NCBI GenBank assembly: GCA_021234155.1
Contig: JAJEKV010000141.1
Coordinates: forward strand, 1,370,356-1,434,355
Reading direction: 5' to 3'
DNA from: Isoetes taiwanensis
Lineage: Eukaryota > Streptophyta > Lycopodiopsida > Isoetales > Isoetaceae
Length of the DNA: 64,000 nt
Shown: one piece after another, positions 11,186 to 25,380 of the stretch
How positions within the stretch are numbered: the first letter of the stretch is position 1
Layout of the letters: each line of letters starts with the position of its first letter
Translations under genes and position numbers: made by a program
Notes under the pieces: generated by a model
What the model was told of the DNA's origin: nothing
What the model saw: the letters and a program-made list of their open reading frames with translations, nothing else
Database searches by the model: none

Positions 11186-14100
11186 CAGATTATGATATGC
11201 TTAAAAGATTGACTATGAAGGTTATATCAGATCTGATGTTGTTTTGCTATATATAACAAACTTCCAATTAATGGCTACTAGTAATGAAGCCGCTGTTGCG
11301 GCTTTAGCTACAACATGTTATTGTTCATGTAATTTGTTTGTTATTCGCACATGGAAATATCATCAGGTTTATTCAATGCAACGTGGCAATATGGGCATAG
11401 TGTAAATGTACATGAGTCATAAGATGTGGTTGAGCTTGGTTAGTTAAGATTGCATTAGCTATACTGGTTATATCACATAACTAAACAATAGTTGCCTGAC
11501 TTGTTTTATAATTGGATCATTTGTTTTGTATGTAGTACATCCGAGTTACCTTCATTCTATATAAATGTAATTCCATCATTCGTGACAAAGTATCGGTAGT
11601 TGTTACGCATACTATTTTGGTAGTTGTTATGCATACTATTTATATAAAGCATGTCACTTGGTGGCAGATACCGATTGAAACTTAAGTTATATAATTGTTT
11701 TGGTATTATAAATAAAGAATGAGCCAAAAAAGCTACAGAGATGCAACGACATCAAAAGAACGTTCAAGACCTTTGAATCATGTAATTAAGGGTGTTTCCC
11801 ATGTCATAGTCATGCCAAAATCATGGCCTTCCATCTTTGCAAATTTAACTGCTCTTAAATTATGTGAAAAAGGAAAAGATCTTAGATGGATCAATTGACT
11901 TGAATAACCTAGACAATGTGAGAACCTGTTTTGATATAACCTCAACAAAAGCATCAACGATATCTGGGGTAATATCAAATAAATATCCATCTAGAAGCTG
12001 CATGCTGCTTGAAAGGGATGAACCAATGAAGCAATGGCAACATATCTGTTTCAATGGCGATTTCTTACAGTCATAAAATTTAGAGATTTGATAAGCATGT
12101 CACTACCAACTATAAGTTTGTAGAAGATAGTTGTCTTGTAAGATGCAGAGTAATAATGTTCAACTACAAAATTAGTCAGATTAATTTAAGTAGGCATAGG
12201 AATGCCACTTATCTCCATCCAGGCTTCAAGAACCTAACCATTGCCGTTATATCGATCCTTCTGCAATACCGATCATTCCCGATCATTCTGCAGTTGAGGG
12301 CACTTCAAGGACAATATAATAAGCAAGAGTTTCCCATTATGATATTGCAAACGTGAAAAGAAAGAAATCAGTATCTGGGAATAACTCATAGCAATTAATA
12401 TTAGAAGTTCCAAGATAGTAAGCACCATCAACAAACAATCTATAGCCCAAGAAAATGCAAAAAAACATGAATATCAATGCATTGCATGATTTAAATCAGA
12501 AGTCAAAAGCTACATAATATGCTTACCCATCGCCGAATCGCGTAATGATGTCAGAGCTAATGATGCACAAAATAAGTGTGTAGCTTGTTGCTTTTGGATG
12601 AACATAAGATATCAAGCTCATCCAAAGCTAAAGCTAGAACCTGGAGTAGTGGTCCCTGTAGCAATGAAGATGTAGTCCTAGATCAAAGTAGAGATTCAGC
12701 TATGCACTTGGTAAATATGCCATCGAACAGTTATAGCTACCTAATAAAGAGAACAACTTCTAAAACATGATCTCATGAGTTCTTATTATTTTGCATGAGT
12801 GCGACAATGCTTTGCAGCCTAAATGCTCTTAAACACAACATCATTCTTGTGTTTATGCATTTCCAGCATATCATGTAAGATTTTCCTGAACAGATAAGGT
12901 CAACAACAATAGAGGAGGATAGATAAGGTCAACAACAATAGAGGAGGATCTGCTGGATAGATAAGATCAACAACAATGGAGAAGACTTCAACTCAACTTT
13001 GAAAATTCAGTAAAACATATTATGAACCTCCAAGGAATGCGTCAAATTATTCCCATATTCCTTTTTGGAACAAAAAGGAGTCCAGTCTGACATTAATTTA
13101 TGGTGATTGAAAGAGATTTTAGATAGGTATGAAACTCTTCTGGCCGACTGCAAGCAATGGCAGCGATAATGTCTATTGTTTTGCGCTTCCCTAAGTATCA
13201 TAAACTTTGTCATCCTGTTTATAATAGGATCTAATTTTACGGGGCCGCTTATTGGTCTTGTACGCCTTCAGAAAGACAATGGTCCGGGTAATACCGCGGA
13301 GATCATTGATACACAGATTGTCATTCCACATCAAAACCCAAGTGGGACATGCAATTGATGCCTGCTAACCAATGGCGTGGAGCATGAGGAACTATCTGTA
13401 CTAACTTATCTTTTTGTAGCATTAGACACAGAAGTAGCTCCAAATCAAGACAATTGCTCCAAATCAACACAACTGGAACTTTCTGTTACAAACACTATCA
13501 GGGAACTTTCTACTTAGAATCATTTTTGTTTGATTGAAGGAAAAAGCTTGGATGCTCATACATGTGAAGTTTATCTCAGATTATTCATATTAAAAGTGGC
13601 CCATAGAATTGAAGACATAAAGGTAGCCGAGTATGGGATCACACAAATATATCGGGGGCCTCTTCGACCCTAATGACCACCGGTAAATGTGTAACTTTCG
13701 ACAATGCCACGATAAACAAGTTCTTCCATGTATTCGCCACCAAAATTTAATGGATTATTATAAGAGCCAAGCATCTTTGAGATAAGCACTTGCTCGTGAC
13801 GACGTGAATTTGTATGGGCCTTTAATGAAAGATGGTTCCACTAAAGGTTCTACCCTATATGGCTATGGGATTCACAACCAAAATTGAATGGAATATCATG
13901 AGTGCCAAGCCTTCGGAGATAAACACTTGTGAGTATTGTTGCATAAGTTGTCAATCTTTTTGTATGCAAGAAAGCTCTAAAGACATCCCAAACATAAGAC
14001 AATATTGGTCAATTGTCTTTGATGAGCCTAAAGCATTTGCTAATGGGACTTGAAACAAAGACATGATTTGTCCACAAAGCTACTTTTTCTTTCACTAAAC

Positions 14101-14902
14101 AGTATTATATTATACATAAAAATACATGTTTAGGTCCAACGATGGATTGTAGTCGGTTTGGGCATGTCCACAATGGAAGGGAGCCGGTTTGAGCCGATTT
14201 TGCTACATAAGTCTAGATTGAGCCGATTAAGTTTCTTTGTAGTAACCGGGAGCTTGAATGATCTTATTCAAGCCATAGAAAGGGCTTAGATTCTTAGGAG
14301 CATCCGACGGCACCTCGCCATGGCCTTAGCCCATTATCGCGATGGGCATTGTAACGCCAGCTCGTAGAGCAACAGAGAAGCACCTAGACCACAACGTTAT
14401 GGTCTGAGGTTTCTTCTCGAAGAAGCAGGAGAGATCTTAACGACCGGCTCCAGCCCATGACCCTCTCCAAGATGAAATTCCATGCTCTGATGCACATTCT
14501 CAAGGCAACTCGCTTTGGTATTCAATGCCCGATAAGCCATGTATCGCGGAAATTCACAATTGGTAGATGCACTGATGAGAGATGCTACAGTGGTAGATCA
14601 TGACCTCCCGCCCCTGCAACATGAATCCCATCGACAAGAGCTATTTTGCATCAAGGCATAAAACGTGATGGAGGATAACCTGTCACTAAGAGGATTGTAA
14701 CTTACCCCAATAACTATCTCATTTCTAGGAGAAGTGGTGGAGATCTAACCCTAATGATCGGCCTCTATATCAACCATTAAAGACTACGGATTTTGATGGA
14801 CGGTTGAAGGGAAGCCTTCATCTGCTTTGATCCCATGCAACAGATCTGATTGCTAATAAGGACAAGGAAATACCCTAAATTGGCTTAAGCTTGAGCAAAA
14901 TG

Positions 14903-16050
14903 TTTTTTTTTTTTTTGGAAGGACTTGAGCCTTTATTATTTAGAGAAAGTTACAGAGTACAATGGGGACTAATAACTCAATGGAGAGAATTTCCACCAGA
15001 GCAAAACCACCCCACTCAAATACAACATCTAAACAATATGAAGAGCAAGCAAAAACTCATAAGTAAGTATGAATCTGAAGATAGTGCTCCCAAATACGGC
15101 TCTTCACCTCATTAGCAATTGATGATTTTGAATGCTTTGACAATTCGTTGTTGGGTATCAAGAAGGATCATTGCATATGAACAAGCAAGACCTTTGAATA
15201 TGAGAAGATTCCTTCTTTTTCCAAATGGACCAAATGATCCATGTAAGCCAAATGAAACGCTTCTTTTTGCCAAATTATCCCAACTACTTGGATGGGATCG
15301 CTAATAACACACGGCTATTCAAATTGCAATGAAAGAGGCCTTGAAGCCACAACCAAACATGTCCGGACATGTCTACATAGGAAGAAGCAATGCTCAATTG
15401 TCTCGGCCCCTACAGGCACATAAGGGACAAAGTGCAAATACCTACGACTAAATTTGTGCACCGTAATATTAACGCTGCAGATAACGATGAGTGACTTGCC
15501 ACCATAAAAATGCATACATTGGGATGGAGTAGTTTATCCCATACCCATTTCCATACTGCTTTCTGCCGATCCCTAGGAATGACCAAAGGCCACTTGGACC
15601 TAAGGAGGCAAGACGTCAAAGATCAAGCAAGACCTTGTACATGGAATTCACCAACTTATCTCGCTTTGACATGCTCATGAACTACCCAAGGTCGGGGTCA
15701 TCTACTTGTGCTTGGAGGAAGAATTTAAGACACCTTACGCCAAATAGCTCCATCCCACCTTAAATGGAGGAACTTAGCTCTAAACTCTTCCCATGTCAAG
15801 AAGCGCCTTTTGATTATTATACCAATCAGATATCACATGCACACTGCCTGCTCTCTCCATCGACGTCAATGGGTGGATGAAGCTACTGTGAGGACCAGCG
15901 TCCAATGGAATCCACCAACAACTTGCGGTCGTGCTAGTGTGCTTAAGATGGTGAAAATGAAATGAGATTGTATGTGGGGTCTCCCATGCAACTAGCAAAC
16001 CTCTAAGAAATAGGGACGCATTAGGGTATCCGGTTAGTGGATAAAATAGA
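14903..16050 (-). mobile_element. LINE 3' end (copy 2), 5'-truncated
   Basis: T run at 14903-14916 (the poly-A tail on the minus strand), then the same sequence as in the other two units. Heavily frameshifted relative to copy 3. Confidence 0.8.
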
Positions 16051-16251
16051 GCCTAGGGAAAAAGTGGCCTAAGAGACCGAGACTCAAAAGAAATGCACAT
16101 TCGCAAAGACTGATAAACAAGACGGGAAACCGGGGACTCATCCACATTATTCAAAATTCTCCAAATAAACTTAGAAATCATCACCTTGCTCTGCAAAATG
16201 TGCAAAATGTGGTTGCTAACAATTCTCAAAATGGCATTTTTTTTTCAATCT

Positions 16252-16500
16252 AATGAAACTCTGCTTTAGTAGAGGTGGACATAGAGACACTCATTGCTCT
16301 ATCAAAGCTGATGCTCGAAGAATCGAACAAATTAAAAACATCCTATATGCTGAGATACCCCCAATCGTTATTAAATTGAAGGAATATATGCGAGAAGTAG
16401 CAGAGAAGATGGACAAAGAAGGACTGACAGTACTATAGGAGTTAGTTGATTGGTATGGGGCAAATTTTGTGGTCCATGACTAAGAAGATAATCTACAGCA
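16252..16500 (+). pseudogene. charged helical protein fragment (copy 2)
   Basis: Reads identically to copy 3 over the first 61 codons (ADARRIEQIKNILYAEIPPI, KLKEYMREVAEKMDKEGL), then TAG. Confidence 0.35.
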
Positions 16501-16833
16501 ACTAAAACTGCAATTAATTTCACTTTTGTCCGCCCTCTCCCAACCTTTATAGATATAGTAACGTATCTCATAGGCGAGAGGACTTTTGGGTTAAGAGATG
16601 CAATGACTCCCAACAGATCTCATTTTATTGTTCCTTAATCCACGCTATTTCCGGATCCATTGAGGATCCAATCTTCTAAGCATGATCTCGGGTATTCTCG
16701 AAGGAATTAACTCCAGATATGTCAATCCGCCATGATAGAGATAGTCGCCCCATCCTCGGGGCTAGGGATCCAGAGATACAACACAATAGGATGGGCTATG
16801 CGATAACTTGAAAATTTAAAGTATTGACACCAG

Positions 16834-16985
16834 GTTGTTGCAATTATATCCCACAAAATCCTATGAATTGTTATGAATATAGTATGCGTGTGATAAATCT
16901 TGGAGAGGTACGGGCCCTCAAGGATCCACTCTTTTAGTTTGTTGGTTGGCATAAGGAGTTTAGAGCTTAACATTGGTATCAAAGC
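16834..16985 (+). mobile_element. LTR end with primer-binding site (copy 2)
   Basis: Same LTR end; the primer-binding site TGGTATCAAAGC is at 16974-16985. Confidence 0.6.
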
Positions 16986-17176
16986 ACAGATTCAAATCCC
17001 TTGGGGCAACTCTACAGGGGTGGTTGGTGGGAATGCATCTTTCTATTCGTAATTTGGAGGCCACTGGGATTTCTTAGACCAACTTCACTTCAATGATCTA
17101 GCCAGGTTTCCAACTGTACAATCATAAGCATGTCAATGATCTTGGAGAGGTTGGGACCCATCAAGGATCCACCCAT

Positions 17177-17565
17177 TGTTAGAAATAAACAATCTTGAGG
17201 TTTTATTTTGTATATTCAATAGAGAATTTTATCAATCACAATGCCAACAATCAGACTTCACAATTCAATCCTTGCTTATCACACACAATAGCAATTTTCA
17301 TTTACAAAATGTCCTTGTAGTCAAATGTTAAAGGACCAATACAATATTATCTAGAGTTGAATGCTTTTTACGCCCAGCAATATTATTGAAACCATCGAAA
17401 AAATCACTATAGCATTATCGTTTATTTGGTACTACAACAAACACCGTGTGAGCAAACATCGGCTTAAAATGAATTTACCTTTGTAATTTCAAGCAGTAAA
17501 CGAATTTCCGTGTGTATGTATAATCAATCTGCACATCTTAGTTCTATTTACAAGGTTCCACGCGG
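17177..17565 (-). mobile_element. solo-LTR-like segment (copy 2)
   Basis: Second-unit copy of the 9788 LTR. It contains the scrambled stretch near 17440-17460 and 17490, where copies 1 and 3 agree. Confidence 0.7.
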
Positions 17566-18000
17566 TTTTGCAACCCAGAACCATCTTGCATCAATCCTGG
17601 CTTTGAATCATTCAACCGAAGTTTCTTCTTTTCTTTTTCCAAATGCAACCTCCCTCAAGCATTTTGGCCCGACTAAATACATAACAATTTTCGACCATTG
17701 ATTGAATATAATAACTTAGGTAAGTTCAAATTTACTAGCGACTTTCAAATACAAGGTCATTTGTATCAATTGTATATTTCAAACTTAAATCTAATCTTAG
17801 ACCACCTTCACTTCAATGATCTAGCCGGGTTTCCAAACCTCACAATTCTAAGCATGTAAATGATTTCATTCCTTCAAACCCTCGCAAATATTCTCCTCTC
17901 CAATGATTATGAGGTGAACTAGAAATAATGATTTTTTACATCTCCCTTTCACCTCATAATTTTAGAACTACTTTGCATCTTATTTAATCAGCTAGAATCT

Positions 18001-18575
18001 TGAATCTGCTACAACTTAGAGCCTTTGTAAAAATGCCCGCCAACTATTCTTCTGACCTTATATGCAGCAGCTGAATTATATATTTTACTCACTATATCTA
18101 TTATGAAGTGCAACTCCATTTTTATATCCTTGGTTCTCTCGTGCAAAATAGGATTCCTACTCATAACTATGCAGCTCTGACTGTCCCTATATAGTACAGT
18201 ATTTTCCATCTGTTTGAGTCCCAATTCTTCTAGAAGTATCCTAGGCCAAACTACTTCATTAGCAGCTAGTGTAGGCTGCTTCAGTAGTAGATAATTCTAT
18301 TGAAGATTGCTTCTTTTCTCCCCTTATTGGACCACCACCTAGCATTAGTAAATAACCGTGAAGTCCCGATCTTCTCTCCCCATCGAGAATAACCAACCAA
18401 AACCAAGTTTTTTTTTTTTTTTTTTTTTTTGAAGGCATGGTTGGTGGGACTTGCACCCGCCCACGTCTCCCACCCAATGGTATAAATTCAAGTTGCTAGT
18501 GTTGTATTCATACCGAATATTTTTATTCTCTTTTAAATATATTAGGACTTCTTTACTGCTAGCTAATGATGTTTT
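18001..18575 (-). pseudogene. copia RNase H fragment split by SINE (copy 2)
   Basis: Reads MGLKQMENTVLYRDSQSCIV then NPILHERTKDIKMELHFI, and upstream of the SINE KEVLIYLKENKNIRYEYNTS. These match the end of copia polyprotein (KYL...; DSQSAI...NP..H.RTKHI). Confidence 0.8.
18408..18484 (-). mobile_element. 5'-truncated SINE in copia fragment (copy 2)
   Basis: Same insertion. The left target-site copy is scrambled (AACCAAG) while the right one reads AAATTCAAG. Confidence 0.75.
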
Positions 18576-21500
18576 TTCAGACATGATATGCTTAAAAGAT
18601 TGACTATGAAGGTTATATCAGATCTGATGTTGTTTGCTATATATAACAAACTTCCAATTAATGGCTACTAGTATTGAGTTCTCGGCGTTGAGCTTTTAGC
18701 TACAACATGTTATTGTTCATGTAATTTGTTTGTTATTCGCATATGGAAATATCATCAGGTTTATTCAATGCAACGGCAATATGGGCATAGTGTAAATGTA
18801 CATGAGTCATAAGATGTGGTTGAGCTTGGTTAGTTAAGATTGCATTAGCTATAACCGGTTATATCACATAACTAAACAATAGTTGCCCGACTTGTTTTAT
18901 AATTGGATCATTTGTTTTGTATGTAGTACATCCGAAGTTACCTTCATTCTATATAAATGTAATTCCATCATTCGTGACAAAGTATCGGTGAGTTGTTACG
19001 CGATACTATTTTGGTAGTTGTTATGCATACTATTTTATATAAAGTATGTCACTTGGTGGCGTATACCCATTGAAACTTAAGTTATATAATTGTTTTGGTA
19101 TTATAAATAAAGAATGAGCCAAAAAAGCTACAGAGATGCAACGACATCAAAAGAACGTTCAAGACCTTTGAATCATGTAATTAATGGTGTTTCCCATGTC
19201 ATAGTCATGCCAAAATCATGGCCTTCCATCTTTGCAAATTTAACTGCTCTTAAATTATGTGAAAAAGGAAAAGATCTTAGATGGATCAATTGACTTGAAT
19301 AACCTAGACAATGTGAGAACCTGTTTTGATATAACCTCAACAAAAGCATCAACGATATCTCGGGTAATATCAAATAAATATCCATCTAGAAGCTGCATGC
19401 TGCTTGAAAGGGATGAACCAATGAAGCAATGGCAACATATCTGTTTCAATGGCGATTTCTTACAGTCATAAAATTTAGAGATTTGATAAGCATGTCACTA
19501 CCAACTATAAGTTTGTAGAAGATAGTTGTCTTGTAAGATGCAGAGTAATAATGTTCAACTACAACCTGTTAGCTGTATTAATTTAAGTAGGCATAGGAAT
19601 GCCACTTATCTCCATCCAGGCTTCAAGAACCTAACCATTGCCAAGTTATATCGATCCTTTCCGCAATAACGCATCATTCCAGATCATTCTCGATCAGCTT
19701 GAGGGCACTTCAAGGACAATATAATAAGCAAGAGTTTCCCATTATGATATTGCAAACGTGAAAAGAAAGAAATCAGTATCTGGGAATAACTCATAGCAAT
19801 TAATATTAGAAGTTCCAAGATAGTAAGCACCATCAACAAACAATCTATAGCCCAAGAAAATGCAAAAACATGAATATCAATGCATTGCATGATTTAAATC
19901 AGAAGTCAAAAGCTACATAATATGCTTACCCATCGTCGAATCCAGTGAGAATGATGTCGAGCTAATGATGCACAAAATAAGTGTGTAGCTTGTTGCTTTT
20001 GGATGAACATAAGATATCAAGCTCATCCAAAGCTAAAGCTAGAACACGGAGTAGTGGTCCCTCAGAGCAATGAAGATGTAGTCCTAGATCAAAGTAGAGA
20101 TTCAAACTATGCACTTGGTAAATATGCCATCGAGCAGTTATAGCTACCTAATAAAAGAGAACAACTTCTAAAACATGATCTCATGAGTTCTTATTATTTT
20201 GCATGAGTGCGACAATGCTTTGCAAGCCTAAATGCTCTTAAACACAACATCATTCTTGTGTTTATGCATTTCCAAAGATATCATGTAAGATTTTCCGAAT
20301 GATAAGGTCAACAACAATAGAGGAGGATAGATAAGGTCAACAACAATAGAGGAGGATCTCTTTGGATAGATAAGATCAACAACAATGGAGAAGACTTCAA
20401 CTCAACTTTGAAAATTCAAGAAAACATATTATGAACCTCCAAGGAATCGTCAAATTATTCCCATATTCCTTTTTGGAACAAAAGGAGTCGATCGACATTA
20501 ATTTATGGTGATTGAAAGAGATTTTAGATAGGTATGAAACTCTTCGCTTCGATCGCAAGCAATGGCGTGATAATGTCTATTGTTTTTGCTTTCCCTAAGT
20601 ATCATAAACTTTGTCATCCTGTTTATAATAGGATCTAAATTCTTCGGTTTATTGGTCTTGTCTTGTACTTCGAAAAGACAATGGTCCGGTAATACTGTGG
20701 AGATCATTGATACACGATTGTCATTCCACATCAAAACCCAAGTGGGACATGCAATTGATGCACGCTAACCAATGGCAGGAGCATGAGGAACTGGCTGTAC
20801 TAACTTATCTTTTTTGTAGCATTAGACGTATAGCTCCAAATCAAGACAATTGCTCCAAATCAACACATTAACCGAACTTTTTCATTACAAACACTATCAG
20901 GGAACTTTCTACTTAGAATCATTTTTGTTTGATTGAAGGAAAAAGCTTGGATGCTCATACATGTGAAGCGATCTCGAGATTATTCATATTAAAAGGCGTC
21001 CATAGAATTGAAGACATAAAGGTAGCTGAGTATGGGATCACACAAATATAGTTGGGGGGCTCTTCGACCCTAATGACCACCGGTAAATGTGTGCTCGACA
21101 ATGCCACGCATAAACAAGTTCTTCCATGTATTCGCCACCAAAATTTAATGGATTATTATAAGAGCCAAGCATCTTTGAGATAAGCACTTGCTCGCGGCGG
21201 CGTGAATTTGTATGGGCCTTTAATGAAAGATGGTTCCACTAAAGGTTCTACCCTATATGGCTATGGGATTCACAACCAAAATTGAATGGAATATCATGAG
21301 TGCCAAGCCTTTCGGAGATAAACACTTGTGAGTATTGTTGCATAAGTTGTCAATCTTTTGTATGCAAGAAAGCTCTAAAGACATCCCAAACATAAGACAA
21401 TATTGGTCAATTGTCTTTGATGAGCCTAAAGCATTTGCTAATGGGACTTGAAACAAAGACATGATTTGTCCACAAAGCTACTCTTTTCTTCACTAAACAG

Positions 21501-22298
21501 TATTATATTATACATAAAATACATGTTTAGGTCCAACGATGGATTGTAGTCGGTTTGGGCATGTCCACAATGGAAGGGAGCCAGTTTGAGCCGATTTGCT
21601 ACATAAGTCTAGATTGAGCCGATTAAGTTTCTTTGTAGCAACTGGGAGCTTGAATGATCTTATTCAAGCCATAGAAAGGGCTTAGATTCTTAGGAGCATC
21701 TGACGGCACCTGCCATGGCCTTCGCCCATTATGCGATGGGCATTGTAACGCAGTTCAGAGAGCAACAGGAGTAGAAGCACAGAGACCACAACGTTATGGT
21801 CTGAGGTTTCTTCTCGAAGAAGCAGGAGAGATCTTAACGACCGGCTCCAGCCCATGACCCTCTCCAAGATGAAATTCCATGCTCTGATGCACATTCTCAA
21901 GGCAACTCGCTTTGGTATTCAATGCCCAGATAAGCCATGTATCGTGAAATTCACAGTGGTAGATGCACTGATGAGAGATGCTACAGTGGTAGATCATGAC
22001 CTCCCGCCCCTGCAACATGAATCCCATCGACAAGAGCTATTTTGCATCAAGGCATAAAACGTGATGGAGGATAACCTGTCACTAAGAGGATTGTAACTTA
22101 CCCCAATAACTATCTCATTTCTAGGAGAAGTGGTGGAGATCTAACCCTAATGATCGGCCTCTATATCAACCATTAAAGACTACGGATTTTGATGGACGGT
22201 TGAAGGGAAGCCTTCATCTGCTTTGATCCCATGCAACAGATCTGATTGCTAATAAGGACAAGGAAATACCCTAAATTGGCTTAAGCTTGAGCAAAATG

Positions 22299-23640
22299 TT
22301 TTTTTTTTTTTGGAAGGACTTGAGCCTTTATTATTTAGAGAAAGTTACAGAGTACAATGGGGACTAATAACTCAATGGAGAGAATTTCCACCAGAGCAAA
22401 ACCACCCCACTCAAATACAACATCTAAACAATATGAAGAGCAAGCAAAAACTCATAAGTAAGTATGAATCTGAAGATAGTGCTCCCAAATACGGCTCTTC
22501 ACCTCATTAGCAATTGATGAGCACCTGAATGCTTTGACAATTCGTTGTTGGGTATCAAGAAGGATCTGTGCATCTGAACAAGCAAGACCTTTGAATATGA
22601 GAAGATTCCTTCTTTTCCAAATGGACCAAATGATCCATGCAGAAGCCAAATGAAACGCTCTTTTTGCCAAATTATCCCAACTACTTGGATAGACTGCTAA
22701 TAACACCTGCTGGCTATTCAAATTGCAATGAAAGAGGCCTTGAAGCCACAACCAAACATGTCTGACATGTCTACATAGGAAGAAGCAATGCTCAATTGTC
22801 TCGTCCCTCTGTGCACATAAGGGACAAAGTGCAAATACCTCTGGACGAAATTTGTGCACCAGAATATTAACGCGCAGACAACGATGAGTGACTTGCCACC
22901 ATAAAACAGATACTTTGGGATGGAGTAGTTTATCCCATACCCATTTCCATACTGCTTTCTGCCGATCCCTAGGAATGACCAAAGGCCACTTGGACGAAGG
23001 AGGCAAGACGTCAGCATCAAGCAAGACCTTGTACATGGAATTCACCAACTTATCTGCTTTGACATGCTCATGAACTACCCAAGGCTGGGGGTCATCTACT
23101 TGTGCTATTGGAGGAAGAATTTAAGACACCTTCTGCCAAATAGCTCCATCCCACCTTAAATGGAGGAACTTAGCTCTAAACTCTTCCCATGTCAGCAATT
23201 GCCTTTGATTATTATACCAATCAGATATCACATGCACACCTGCTGCTCTCCATCGACGCTGCGTCAATGGGTGGACTGAAGCTACCAGAGGACCACTGTC
23301 CAATGGAATCCACCAACAACTTGCAGTCGTGCTAGTGTGCGCAAGATGGTGAAAATGAAACAGAGATTGTACAGTCTCCCATGCAACTAGCAAACCTCTA
23401 AGAAATAGGGACGCATTAGGGTATCCGGTCAGTGGATAAAATAGAGCCTAGGGAAAAAGTGGCCTAAGAGACCGAGACTCAAAAGAAATGCACATTCGCA
23501 AAGACTGATAAACAAGACGGGAAACCGGGGACTCATCCACATTATTCAAAATTCTCCAAATAAACTTAGAAATCATCACCTTGCTCTGCAAAATGTGCAA
23601 AATGTGGTTGCTAACAATTCTCAAAATGGCATTTTTTTTT
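22299..23640 (-). mobile_element. LINE retrotransposon 3' part with zinc-binding RT tail (copy 3)
   Basis: Minus-strand poly-A tail (T run 22299-22311). The frame 23048-22452 carries the plant L1-type reverse-transcriptase zinc-binding region: VWKWVWDKLLHPKVSVLWWQ, then CPLCAQRDETIEHCFFLCRH with C-x2-C...H-x4-C spacing, then AWIIWSIWKRRNLLIFKG. Upstream, 23393-23121 reads WWIPLDSGP and LTWEEFRAKFLHLRWDGAIW, typical of the linker after the RT domain. More decayed similarity may run to about 23640. The catalytic RT and endonuclease are missing, so this is a dead 5'-truncated insertion. Confidence 0.85.
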
Positions 23641-23646
23641 CAATCT

Positions 23647-23900
23647 AATGAAACTCTGCTTTAGTAGAGGTGGACATAGAGACACTCATTGCTCTATCAA
23701 AGCTGATGCTCGAAGAATCGAACAAATTAAAAACATCCTATATGCTGAGATACCCCCAATCGTTATTAAATTGAAGGAATATATGCGAGAAGTAGCAGAG
23801 AAGATGGACAAAGAAGGACTGACAGTACTATAGGAGTTAGTTGATTGGTATGGGGCAAATTTTGTGGTCCATGACTAAGAAGATAATCTACAGCAACTAA
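23647..23900 (+). pseudogene. charged helical protein fragment, in-frame stops (copy 3)
   Basis: Starts at MKLCFSRGGHRDTH and reads ADARRIEQIKNILYAEIPPI, then KLKEYMREVAEKMDKEGL. After a TAG the same frame continues ELVDWYGANFVVHD, then TAA, then EDNLQQLKLQLISLLSAL. Both stops sit where CAG or CAA (Gln) would be one C-to-T step away. The composition suggests an amphipathic helical protein, perhaps a retroelement capsid-like or host fragment; I do not recognise the family. Confidence 0.4.
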
Positions 23901-24229
23901 AACTGCAATTAATTTCACTTTTGTCCGCCCTCTCCCAACCTTTATAGATATAGTAACGTATCTCATAGGCGAGAGGACTTTTGGGTTAAGAGATGCAATG
24001 ACTCCCAACAGATCTCATTTTATTGTTCCTTAATCCACGCTATTTCCGGATCCATTGAGGATCCAATCTTCTAAGCATGATCTCGGGTATTCTCGAAGGA
24101 ATTAACTCCAGATATGTCAATCCGCCATGATAGAGATAGTCGCCCCATCCTCGGGGCTAGGGATCCAGAGATACAACACAATAGGATGGGCTATGCGATA
24201 ACTTGAAAATTTAAAGTATTGACACCAGG

Positions 24230-24380
24230 TTGTTGCAATTATATCCCACAAAATCCTATGAATTGTTATGAATATAGTATGCGTGTGATAAATCTTGGAG
24301 AGGTACGGGCCCTCAAGGATCCACTCTTTTAGTTTGTTGGTTGGCATAAGGAGTTTAGAGCTTAACATTGGTATCAAAGC
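24230..24380 (+). mobile_element. LTR end with primer-binding site (copy 3)
   Basis: Same LTR end; the primer-binding site TGGTATCAAAGC is at 24369-24380. Only about 190 bases of internal sequence separate it from the next LTR-like segment at 24572, so the element body has been lost. Confidence 0.6.
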
Positions 24381-24571
24381 ACAGATTCAAATCCCTGTTG
24401 GGGCAACTACAGGGGTGGTTGGTGGGAATGCATCTTTCTATTCGTAATTTGGAGGCCACTGGGATTTCTTAGACCAACTTCACTTCAATGATCTAGCCAG
24501 GTTTCCAACTGTACAATCATAAGCATGTCAATGATCTTGGAGAGGTTGGGACCCATCAAGGATCCACCCAT

Positions 24572-24946
24572 TGTTAGAAATAAACAATCTTGAGGTTTTA
24601 TTTTGTATATTCAATAGAGAATTTTATCAATCACAATGCCAACAATCCCAGCTTCACAATTCAATCCTTGCTTATCACACACAATAGCAATTTTCATTTA
24701 CAAATGTCCTTGTAGTCAAATGTTAAAGGACCAATACAATATTATCTAGAGTTGAATGCTTTTACGCCAGCAATATTATTGAAACCATCGAAAATCACTA
24801 TAGCATTACTGTTTATTTGGTACTACAACAAACACTGTAGCAGCATCGGCTTAAAATGAATTTACCTTTGTAATTTCAACTGTGCAACGAATTTCCGTGT
24901 GTATGTATAATCAATCTGTACATCTTAGTTCTATTTACAAGGTTCC
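24572..24946 (-). mobile_element. solo-LTR-like segment (copy 3)
   Basis: Third-unit copy. The flanking phrase CTTCACTTCAATGATC(T/C)AGC occurs on both sides of it (about 24480 and 25190), so the LTR sits between two copies of a short duplicated segment. Confidence 0.7.
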
Positions 24947-25380
24947 GACGGTTTTGCAACCACCGAACCATACTGCATCAATCCTGGCTTTGAATCATTC
25001 GACCGAGTTTCTTCTTTTCTTTTCCAAATGCAGCCTCCCTCCAAGCATTTTTGGCCGACTAAATACATAACAATTTTCGACCATTGAATATAATAACTTA
25101 GGTAAGTTCAAATTTACTAGCGACTTTCAAATACAAGGTCATTTGTATCAATTGTATATTTCAAACTTAAATCTAATCTTAGACCACCTTCACTTCAATG
25201 ATCTAGCCAGGTTTCCAACTGTACAATTCTAAGCATGTAAATGATTTCATTCCTTCAAACCCTGCAAATATTCTCCTGCTCAATGATTATGAGGTGAACT
25301 AGAAATAATGATTTTTTACATCTCCCTTTCACCTCATAATTTTAGAACTACTTTGCATCTTATTTAATCAGCTAGAATCT

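Larger units (their letters stand above)
6124..13506. repeat. tandem unit, copy 1
   Basis: First copy. Its 6124-9100 part carries many local scrambles relative to copy 3, for example the missing CAG near 9014 and the altered CTG-CAG pair near 9037-9045. Its second half (10000-13500) agrees better with copy 3. The 6350-6560 part contains an internal duplication: AATGGATTATTATAAGAGCC and AATGGAATATCATGAGTGCC lie about 145 bases apart. Confidence 0.95.
13507..20905. repeat. tandem unit, copy 2
   Basis: Second copy, with the most scrambles along its whole length, such as near 17440-17460, 17490, 19953 and 20538-20570, where copies 1 and 3 agree with each other. All internal landmarks are present in the same order. 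Frames open in copy 3 are broken here. Confidence 0.95.
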
